A DNA stretch of 64,000 bases from Actinoplanes palleronii (GTDB lineage Bacteria; Actinomycetota; Actinomycetes; Mycobacteriales; Micromonosporaceae): NCBI RefSeq assembly GCF_016862315.1, contig NZ_BOMS01000135.1, positions 1 to 64,000 on the forward strand. Direction: 5' to 3'. Under the pieces are notes generated by a model that ran no database searches, had not been told where the DNA came from, and was given only the letters and a program-made list of their open reading frames with translations. Shown here one piece after another: positions 8,118-14,563 of the stretch; position 1 is the first letter of the stretch, and each line of letters opens with the position of its first letter. A program made the translations under genes and the position numbers.

Positions 8118-9548
8118 CTACCAGTTCACGGCGATGTATTTGGACTCCAGGTATTCCAACAGGCCCTCGTGGCCGCCCTCGCGGCCGATACCGCTCTGCT
8201 TCACCCCGCCGAACGGGGCGGCCGGGTCGCTGACCAGGCCCCGGTTCAGGCCGACCATGCCGGCCTCGATCGCCTCGCTGACCCGCAGGCCGCGCGCCAG
8301 ATCCTTGGTGTAGACGTACGCCACCAGGCCGAACTCGGTGTCGTTGGCCAGCCGGACGGCCTCGTCGTCGCCGGTGAACGTGACGATCGGCGCGACCGGG
8401 CCGAAGATCTCCTCGCGCAGGATCGCCGCGTCCGGGGCCACCCCGGTCAGCACGGTCGGCGGGTAGTAGAAGCCCGGCCCGTCCGGGCGGGTGCCGCCGG
8501 TGACCGCCGACGCGCCGGCCGCCAGCGCGCCCTGCACCAGCGAGTCCACCTTCGCCACGGTGTCCTCGTTGACCAGCGGGCCGACCTGCGTCTTCTCGTC
8601 GGTGCCGGGGCCCACCACCAGCGCCGACATCCGCTGGGCCAGCCGCCGGGAGAACTCGTCGGCGACACCGGCCTCGACGAAGAACCGGTTCGCGGCGGTG
8701 CACGCCTCGCCGCCGTTGCGCATCTTGGCGATCATCGCGCCCTCGATCGCGGCGTCCAGGTCGGCGTCCGCGAAGACCACGAACGGCGCGTTGCCGCCGA
8801 GCTCCATCGAGGTGTTCACGACATTCTCCGCGGCCTGCGCGAGCAGGATCCGGCCGACCTCGGTGGAACCGGTGAACGACACCTTGCGCACCCGGGCGTC
8901 GCGCAGCATCGCCGACACGACCTTTCCGGAGCTGCGCGACGGCAGCACGTTCACCACGCCCTCGGGCACGCCGGCCTCGGTGAGGATCGCGGCCATCGCG
9001 AGCGCGGTGAGCGGGGTGTCGCTGGCCGGCTTGAGGACCACCGTGCAGCCCGCGGCGAGCGCTGGGCCGATCTTGCGGGTGGCCATCGCGGCCGGGAAGT
9101 TCCACGGCGTGACCAGCACGCACACGCCGACCGGCTGACGGGTGACCAGGATCCGGTTGGCACCGGACGGCGCGGTGGCCACGTTCCCGTCGATCCGGAC
9201 CGCCTCCTCGGCGAACCAGCGGAAGAACTCGGCCGCGTAGGTCACCTCACCCTTCGCGTCGACGAGCGCCTTGCCGTTCTCCAGGCTGATCAGCCGGGCC
9301 AGCTCGGCGGCGCGCTCGGTCATCAGCTCGAACGCCTTGCGGAGCACCTCACCTCGTACCCTCGGGGGTGTCGACGCCCAACCCGGGCCCGCCGCCGCGG
9401 CCGCGTCCACCGCGGCGATCGCGTCCGCCTCGCCACCGTCGGCCACCGAGGCGAGCACGTCGCCGGTCGCCGGGTCGAGCACGTCGAAACGGCGCGCCGA
9501 GGACGCCGGCACCCACTTGCCACCGATGAACAGTTCGGTCTCCACCAC
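8118..9548 (-). CDS. gabD: NAD(P)-dependent succinate-semialdehyde dehydrogenase
   Basis: 476-residue cytosolic aldehyde dehydrogenase of the GabD subgroup, oxidising succinate semialdehyde to succinate (end of the GABA route). Visible motifs: TPWNFPAAMATRKIGPALAAGCT (cofactor site), the FTGSTEVG glycine motif, catalytic glutamate in MELGGNAPFVVF (about 245) and catalytic cysteine in GGEACTAANRF (about 279). The ending FGGVKQSGIGREGG..EYLESKYI is typical. Two GTG codons in tandem follow a GAGGAG site, so the start could be one codon later. No GABA aminotransferase is adjacent, and substrate assignment within the ALDH family is from overall similarity. Confidence 0.88.
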   Translation of the reverse strand: MVETELFIGGKWVPASSARRFDVLDPATGDVLASVADGGEADAIAAVDAAAAAGPGWASTPPRVRGEVLRKAFELMTERAAELARLISLENGKALVDAKGEVTYAAEFFRWFAEEAVRIDGNVATAPSGANRILVTRQPVGVCVLVTPWNFPAAMATRKIGPALAAGCTVVLKPASDTPLTALAMAAILTEAGVPEGVVNVLPSRSSGKVVSAMLRDARVRKVSFTGSTEVGRILLAQAAENVVNTSMELGGNAPFVVFADADLDAAIEGAMIAKMRNGGEACTAANRFFVEAGVADEFSRRLAQRMSALVVGPGTDEKTQVGPLVNEDTVAKVDSLVQGALAAGASAVTGGTRPDGPGFYYPPTVLTGVAPDAAILREEIFGPVAPIVTFTGDDEAVRLANDTEFGLVAYVYTKDLARGLRVSEAIEAGMVGLNRGLVSDPAAPFGGVKQSGIGREGGHEGLLEYLESKYIAVNW

Positions 9549-9642
9549 AGCTCCTCACGTTCGCTTGACGCCACCAGCATGGTCCGCGGCACGTGCCGTC
9601 GCCACCGATTGGCCGGGCGCCGTTCTGGGCATGTAAGAGCAC

Positions 9643-9795
9643 ATGCCCACCTTGACGCAGCGCATTCAGTCCTTCCTGCAGAGCCCGCGCGGACGCAAGC
9701 TGGTCCAGCAGGGCCGGCAGCAGCTCGCCAAGCCGGAGAACCAGCAGCGCCTCCGTGGCCTGGTCACCAAGTTCCAGAACCGGCGCCGCCCCTGA
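9643..9795 (+). CDS. small basic protein (50 aa), function unknown
   Basis: Short ORF encoding a 50-residue, strongly basic, glutamine/arginine-rich protein (MPTLTQRIQSFLQSPRGRKL ... NRRRP). It is predicted to be mostly helical, without a membrane segment or signal peptide. It stands alone between the divergent gabD gene and the downstream dehydrogenase, and codon third positions are GC-rich as expected for a real gene. The repeated QxGRxxLAKPENQxRL pattern suggests nucleic-acid or membrane-surface binding, but no function is assigned. Confidence 0.65.
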   Translation: MPTLTQRIQSFLQSPRGRKLVQQGRQQLAKPENQQRLRGLVTKFQNRRRP

Positions 9796-9843
9796 TCCGG
9801 GCATACCCCCACGGGCACCTCGCCGACGGCTAGCGTGAGCTGG

Positions 9844-10719
9844 GTGACCGTGGGATTTCTCGGGTTGGGCACGATGGGCCGGCCGATGGCGCTCAACCTG
9901 GCCCGAGCCGGGACCGACCTGATCGTCTGGAACCGCTCCCCCGCGGCTGCCGAGGCGTTGCGGGCCGAGGGCGCCGCCGTCGCACCGGCGGTGCCCGACC
10001 TGTTCGCCCGGTCCGAGGTCGTGCTGATGATGCTGGCCGACGACCGGGTCACCGACCAGGTGCTGGACCGCGACTCCGCGGCGTTCGCCGATCTGGTCGC
10101 CGGACGCACCCTGGTCCAGATGGGCACCACCGCGCCGGCCTGGTCCCGGGGCCTGGCCGAGCAGGTCGCCGACGCCGGCGGCCACTACGTCGAGGCGCCG
10201 GTCTCCGGCTCCCGCGTCCCGGCCGAGGCCGCCCAGCTGGTCGCGATGCTGGCCGGCGCGGACACCGACCTCGACGTGGTCACCCCGTTGCTGCGCCCAC
10301 TGTGCCGCGAGATCGTCCGCTGCGGCCCGGTCCCGAACGGCCTGCTGATGAAGCTGGCCGTCAACACGTTCCTGATCAGCATGGTCACCGGGCTGGCCGA
10401 GGCGTTCCACTTCGCCGAACGCCACCGCCTGGACCTCGCCACCCTGCTCGCCGCCCTGGACGCCGGTCCGATGGCCAGCCCGGTCTCCCGGCTCAAGGGC
10501 CGCAAACTGCTCGACCGCGACTTCACCGCGCAGGCCTCGATCCGCGACGTGCTCTACAACAACCACCTGATCGTCGAGGCCGCCGAGACGGCCGGCATCC
10601 CGTCCCCGCTGCTCGACGCGTGCCTCGAGCTCTACGCGGAGACGTCCTCGGCCGGCCACGCATCCGACGACATGGCCGCGGTCATCCAGGCCCTCGAGAT
10701 GAGGTCTCCTCACCTCTAG
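9844..10719 (+). CDS. NAD(P)-dependent beta-hydroxyacid dehydrogenase (HIBADH/IRED-like family)
   Basis: 291-residue two-domain oxidoreductase. The N-terminal Rossmann fold carries GFLGLGTMGRPMALNLARAG. A middle segment, VEAPVSGSRVPAEAAQLVAMLAG, is the substrate-binding signature of 3-hydroxyisobutyrate dehydrogenases, and the catalytic lysine is expected in LLMKLAVNTFLISM. The C-terminal half is all-helical. GTG 9844 is favoured because TAGCGT (9831-9836) precedes it by 7 nt, giving a leaderless transcript; GTG 9835 and 9850 are in-frame alternatives. Substrate could be a hydroxyacid or a succinic-semialdehyde-type compound; proximity to gabD is only suggestive. Confidence 0.85.
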   Translation: MTVGFLGLGTMGRPMALNLARAGTDLIVWNRSPAAAEALRAEGAAVAPAVPDLFARSEVVLMMLADDRVTDQVLDRDSAAFADLVAGRTLVQMGTTAPAWSRGLAEQVADAGGHYVEAPVSGSRVPAEAAQLVAMLAGADTDLDVVTPLLRPLCREIVRCGPVPNGLLMKLAVNTFLISMVTGLAEAFHFAERHRLDLATLLAALDAGPMASPVSRLKGRKLLDRDFTAQASIRDVLYNNHLIVEAAETAGIPSPLLDACLELYAETSSAGHASDDMAAVIQALEMRSPHL

Positions 10720-10748
10720 GCAGGCGTTTTTCTCCCGCTTCACCCATT

Positions 10749-10909
10749 TATGGTACGAATAATCCAGCGCCCGTCCGTAGGCTACGAGCCGAGTCCCGCC
10801 CGTGAGGCCACGCGACACCGCTTTCAGTCCGGACCACAGCGCGCCTCCCGGCGGTTGGCTGGTTCTGAGGGGTGTCTCGGGGTGCCGGAGGCACCCCGGA
10901 GAGCCAGCC
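10749..10909. repeat. long form (copy A) of a dispersed palindromic repeat
   Basis: Occupies most of the 213-bp gap between convergent genes. It starts with TATGGTACGAA, contains GTCCGTAGGCTACGAGCC about 30 nt in, and ends in an imperfect hairpin (10857-10909) with the core GGCTGGTTCTGAGGGGTG and its degenerate complement. The same order of blocks over the same length recurs at 25711-25870. The hairpin core recurs at 46860, 55593 and 60638. It may serve as a terminator for both convergent genes. Confidence 0.8.
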
Positions 10910-10932
10910 GGCAACCCGCGGGCGCGCTGCGG

Positions 10933-11382
10933 TCAGATAGCGAGCAGGGTTGCGCAGATGTCCGCGAGGGTCGGGGGTTCGAGGCGGTCCGGGAGGGTGG
11001 GGAAATCCGCGGGGTGGATCCAGCGGTGGGCCTGGAGGTCGGTCTGTTCGTAGGGGAGCAGGCCGTCGCGGCGGACCTCCGGCTGCGCGGTCGGATAGGT
11101 GGCGGCGAAGAACTGCTCCGGGCCTCGCCAGCGGCGGCCCTTCCACACCGTGTCCCGCTCGACCAGCAGGAAGTCCGGGCGGATCAGGGCCGGGTCCAGG
11201 CCGGTCTCCTCGGTCAGCTCGCGGCGGGCCGCCTGCAGCGGGGTCTCGCCCGGGTCGATGCCACCGCCCGGCGGTTCCCAGAGGCGGCTGCGGTCGTGCG
11301 GGTCGAGCCAGTTCAGCAGGAGGATGCGGCCGTCGGCGTCGTAGCAGATCACCCGGACTGCCGGGCGGTGGGCGGGCTCCAT
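10933..11382 (-). CDS. Nudix hydrolase
   Basis: 149-residue Nudix protein, cleaving nucleoside-diphosphate-linked compounds with a divalent metal. The Nudix box is readable as GGGIDPGETPLQAARRELTEETG (about residues 43-65), preceded by RLWEPP. Substrate is not predictable. The ATG at 11382 lies 7 nt after TAGGCT on the minus strand, indicating a leaderless mRNA whose -10 box is interlocked with that of the divergent Sua5-like gene. Confidence 0.9.
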   Translation of the reverse strand: MEPAHRPAVRVICYDADGRILLLNWLDPHDRSRLWEPPGGGIDPGETPLQAARRELTEETGLDPALIRPDFLLVERDTVWKGRRWRGPEQFFAATYPTAQPEVRRDGLLPYEQTDLQAHRWIHPADFPTLPDRLEPPTLADICATLLAI

Positions 11383-11389
11383 GACCGGA

Positions 11390-11399
11390 AGCCTAAGCT
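11390..11399. promoter_or_regulatory. interlocked divergent -10 boxes of two leaderless genes
   Basis: The ten bases AGCCTAAGCT hold TAAGCT (11394-11399) reading right, 7 nt before the GTG at 11407, and TAGGCT (minus, 11395-11390) reading left, 7 nt before the ATG at 11382. Both have the TANNNT shape and spacing of leaderless promoters. Only one polymerase could occupy the site at a time. Confidence 0.65.
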
Positions 11400-11406
11400 G
11401 CCTCAA

Positions 11407-12030
11407 GTGGCGAAGTACTTCGACGTGCACCCGGACAATCCGCAGCCCCGCAGCATTCACCAGGTGGTCGAGGTGATCCGGGGGGACGGGCTGATCGCGT
11501 ACCCGACGGACTCCTGCTTCGCGCTGGGTTGCCGGATGGGCAACAAGGACGGCCTGGACCGGATCCGCTCGATCCGGCATCTGGACGACAAGCACCACTT
11601 CACGCTGATGTGCCACGACTTCGCGCAGCTCGGGCAGTTCGTGCAGATCAACAACTCGCTGTTCCGCGCGATCAAGGCGAGCACGCCGGGGCCGTACACG
11701 TTCATCCTGCCGGCCACCAAAGAGGTGCCGCGGCGGCTGCTGCACCCGAAGAAGAAGACCGTCGGAGTGCGGATCACCGCGCACAGCACCGCGCAGGCGA
11801 TCCTCGCCGAGCTGGGCGAGCCGCTGGTCTCCAGCACGCTGCTGCTGCCCGGCGAGCTGGAGCCGATGACGCAGGGCTGGGAGATCAAGGAAGCCCTGGA
11901 CCACGTGGTGGACGCGGTGGTCGACTCCGGCGAGTGCGGCACCGTGCCGACCACGGTGATCGACCTGTCCGACGGGGTGCCCGAGGTGCTCCGGGTCGGC
12001 GCCGGGGATCCGGAACGCTTCAGCGACTGA
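11407..12030 (+). CDS. Sua5/YciO/YrdC-family protein (threonylcarbamoyl-AMP synthase-like)
   Basis: 207-residue protein with the YrdC double-stranded-RNA-binding-like fold. Motifs are GLIAYPTDSCFALGC near the N-terminus, KHHFTLMCHDFAQLGQ, GPYTFILPATKEVPRR and VGVRIT. YrdC proteins make L-threonylcarbamoyl-AMP for the t6A tRNA modification. This one has the SCFALGC rather than TVYGLG version and so belongs to the YciO branch, whose physiological role is less certain. The GTG start is leaderless (TAAGCT, 7 nt upstream). It converges on the SGNH hydrolase gene with a 22-nt gap. Confidence 0.85.
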   Translation: MAKYFDVHPDNPQPRSIHQVVEVIRGDGLIAYPTDSCFALGCRMGNKDGLDRIRSIRHLDDKHHFTLMCHDFAQLGQFVQINNSLFRAIKASTPGPYTFILPATKEVPRRLLHPKKKTVGVRITAHSTAQAILAELGEPLVSSTLLLPGELEPMTQGWEIKEALDHVVDAVVDSGECGTVPTTVIDLSDGVPEVLRVGAGDPERFSD

Positions 12031-12052
12031 GCGCTACGACGACGACTAGAGC

Positions 12053-13480
12053 TCAGTCGAACAGGGCCAGCGGGATCGCGGAGGCCAGGGCCAGCATGCC
12101 GGCGTCGCTCGGATGCAGGTGGTCGCCGCTGTCGTAGGCCGGGTAGAGCCGCTCCGGCGACGCGCCGTCCCGGACCGCCGCGTCGAAGTCGATCACCGCG
12201 TCGAACTCGCCGCTGCGCCGGATCCAGTCGTTGAGGCCGGCCCGGGTGGTCCGGTTGACCGGGGTGTCGCGCCGGGTGCCGGCGAACGGCAGCACGGTGC
12301 CGCCGTACACGGCCAGCCCGGCCGCCCGGCCCCGCGCGATCAGCTCCCGGTGACCGGCGATCAGCGCGCCGGCGCCGGGCACCCCGTACGCGATGTCGTT
12401 CACCCCGATCATCGTGATCAGGTAGCCGGCGCCGGGCTGGGAGAGCACGTCCCGGTCGAAGCGCCGCAGACCGGCCGGGCCCATCGAGACGGCGAGCTTG
12501 GCCTGCCCGGTCCCGGAGCCGCCACCGCCGCCGGAGCCGCCGCCGGTGACCGGGGCCGGCAGGTCCGGGCCGGTGAGCAGCCGGTTCCCGCTGATCCCGG
12601 TGTTCAGCACGCCGAGCGGCCGGCCGGTCTCGCGCAGCCGGCGGGCCAGCAGGTCGGGCCAGCGGTGGTTGCCGCCCATCGTGGTGCGGGCACCGCAGGT
12701 GATCGAGTCGCCGAACGCGACGATCGCCGAGGACCGGGCCGCGGTCCGCACGCTCACCCCGCCGAGCAGGGCGTACCGGGTGGTGACGATGCCGCCGGAC
12801 GGGTCCGGGCGGCCGGCCACGTTGCCGGGCACGACCCGGTTCTTCTGCCACGCGGTCGGGTTGACCGTGCCGAGCCGGGTCCGCTCCGGCAGGTGGCAGG
12901 TGATCACCAGGTCGGCGCCCGGCTCCAGCAGCAGGTCCGGCACCGGGTCGCTGACCAGCGTGCCACCGGCCGGAAGCAGCACGTCGGCGAGACCGCCGAA
13001 GGTGACCCGGCGGATGGTGCCCGGCCGCATCGCGGTGCTGTCCCAGCCGCCGGCGCGCAGGCCGGTCCAGACCTCGCCGAGGCGCACCGGGGACGGGCCG
13101 TACTCGTTGGTCAGCCGGATCCGCGGCTCGGCGCCACCGAGGCTGAGCCGGACCACCTGGCGCAGCGTGACGTCGGCCGGCAGGGCCGGCTCGCGGGCGC
13201 CGGTGGCCGTGGAGGCCGCGGTCCAGCTGCCGGTCCAGGCCGGCCGGGACCGGGCCGGGTTGCGGGACCCGGCGGCGCCCGGTGTGGCGGCCAGCACGGC
13301 GGCGCCGGCGCCCCCGAGGAGGAGCGCGCGACGCGAGGCCGCCCGGCGGAACTGTTCGGAGAATACGTTTCGCAAGATACCGGCAAAGTAGGAAATCGGC
13401 GCAAGTGGCGTCAAGTCACCGGTCGTGTTTCCGATCCGGGGATGTGACGGTATGTCACACCCCCGGATCGTACATTTCAC
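12053..13480 (-). CDS. secreted SGNH/GDSL hydrolase
   Basis: Up to 475 residues. The N-terminal half is a beta-rich domain (EPRIRLTNEYGPSPV...). The C-terminal half is an SGNH esterase with GDSITCG (Ser nucleophile), the Gly/Asn blocks (GISGNRL, GVNDIAYG) and a DHLHPSDAG Asp-His end. A Tat-like signal (ASRRALLLGGAG) occurs at about residue 48. The GTG start at 13480 overlaps the LPMO stop (GTGA), implying coupling to the cellulase operon. However, the first 35 residues look non-protein-like, and a TTGACG/TACTTT promoter-like pair lies inside them; translation may really start near TTG 13375. An esterase acting on acetylated polysaccharide would fit the neighbours, but this is inference. Confidence 0.8.
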   Translation of the reverse strand: MKCTIRGCDIPSHPRIGNTTGDLTPLAPISYFAGILRNVFSEQFRRAASRRALLLGGAGAAVLAATPGAAGSRNPARSRPAWTGSWTAASTATGAREPALPADVTLRQVVRLSLGGAEPRIRLTNEYGPSPVRLGEVWTGLRAGGWDSTAMRPGTIRRVTFGGLADVLLPAGGTLVSDPVPDLLLEPGADLVITCHLPERTRLGTVNPTAWQKNRVVPGNVAGRPDPSGGIVTTRYALLGGVSVRTAARSSAIVAFGDSITCGARTTMGGNHRWPDLLARRLRETGRPLGVLNTGISGNRLLTGPDLPAPVTGGGSGGGGGSGTGQAKLAVSMGPAGLRRFDRDVLSQPGAGYLITMIGVNDIAYGVPGAGALIAGHRELIARGRAAGLAVYGGTVLPFAGTRRDTPVNRTTRAGLNDWIRRSGEFDAVIDFDAAVRDGASPERLYPAYDSGDHLHPSDAGMLALASAIPLALFD

Positions 13481-14556
13481 CCGGTCGAGCAGGTGAGATT
13501 CTGCACAGTCGCCGGTGCGGTACCGGAGCCGAGCAGGCCGAACGTGGTGTACGCCCCGGCCGCCACGGTCCCGTTCCAGGTTTCGTTGCCGACCGACACC
13601 AATGACCCGCTGCTCGTCGACTTACCGCTCCACACGGTGGCCAGGGTCTGGCTGCCGGGCCAGGTCCAGGACACGTTCCAGCGGCTGATCGCGGCGGTGC
13701 CGGCGTGCACCATCACCTCGGCCTGGAACCCGCCGGACCAGGCGGAGGTGATGCTGTACATCGCGGTGCAGCCGGTCCCGGTCCCGCCACCGGGCGTGGA
13801 GGCCGACGGGGACGGGCTGGACGGCGCCGGGGTCGGTGACGTGGTCGGCTGGGTGCCGACCCCGGTGACCTCGCCGTGGCCGCCGTCGAAGGCCACGTCC
13901 GAGCAGCCGTAGAACGTCTCCTGGCTGTCCGAGCGGGACCAGACCGAGTAGATCAGGTGCTTGCCGCTCTTGCCGGACGGCAGGTTGCCGGTCCAGTAGT
14001 AGTGGCCGTCGTCGGTGCCCGGCCCGCCGTTCGCGGGCGGGTTGGTCACCTGGTCGAACGGGGTCGGCTCGAGGTCGCTCCAGGCGAGCGGCTTGGTCGG
14101 GTCGTACCCGTCCTTGGTGATGTAGAGGTAGAACGTGCCGGGGTGCTTGGCCCAGTCGTTGTAGTGGAACTCGACCGAGGCGCCGGCGGTCAGGTGGGTG
14201 GTCGGCCAGTCGGTGCGGGCCAGGTTGAAGCCGGTGAAGTTGTACGGCCCCCCGGTGCCGCCGCTGCACAGCTGCCCGTCCGGGAGGAAACCGTTCACCC
14301 GGCCGGCGCCGTCCGAGCGGAGCACGGCAAACCAGTTGTAGAGCGAGTTGGTGCCGCTCTGGGCGACCGCGGCGGCGCAGGCCGGGTTCTTCGGCTCGAT
14401 CGCGCCGGTGGTCGGATTGCGCCCGTCCTGGTAGCAGAGCCAGGTCCGGCTGCCGGGGATCTGCAGAGCGCCGTGCGCCTCGGCCGCGGCGGGCAGTGCC
14501 AGGATCCCGGCCGCGGCGGCGAGCACGGCCACCGCGACCCAACGAAGAAGTTTCAT
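13477..14556 (-). CDS. AA10 lytic polysaccharide monooxygenase with CBM2
   Basis: 359-residue secreted copper enzyme that oxidatively cleaves cellulose (or chitin). The signal peptide ends in AEA, leaving His as the mature N-terminus (HGALQIPGSRTW), one arm of the copper histidine brace; the second His lies in WPTTHLTAG. The AA10 core covers about residues 28-230, followed by a Thr/Pro/Ser linker (about 236-260) and a C-terminal family 2 carbohydrate-binding module (CTAMYSITSAWSGGFQAEV ... NLTCSTG). The start is 7 nt after the GH48 stop with an AGAAGGA site. Linkage to GH48 and a cellulose-binding CBM2 favours cellulose as substrate. Confidence 0.95.
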   Translation of the reverse strand: MKLLRWVAVAVLAAAAGILALPAAAEAHGALQIPGSRTWLCYQDGRNPTTGAIEPKNPACAAAVAQSGTNSLYNWFAVLRSDGAGRVNGFLPDGQLCSGGTGGPYNFTGFNLARTDWPTTHLTAGASVEFHYNDWAKHPGTFYLYITKDGYDPTKPLAWSDLEPTPFDQVTNPPANGGPGTDDGHYYWTGNLPSGKSGKHLIYSVWSRSDSQETFYGCSDVAFDGGHGEVTGVGTQPTTSPTPAPSSPSPSASTPGGGTGTGCTAMYSITSAWSGGFQAEVMVHAGTAAISRWNVSWTWPGSQTLATVWSGKSTSSGSLVSVGNETWNGTVAAGAYTTFGLLGSGTAPATVQNLTCSTG

Positions 14557-14563
14557 GTCCTTC

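Noticed and set aside
10749..10909. Remnant transposase encoded by the long repeat (minus-strand peptide LVAYGRAL in both long copies)
   Set aside because: The shared peptide is only about 12 residues and is explained by DNA identity; no transposase motif or longer frame is shared.
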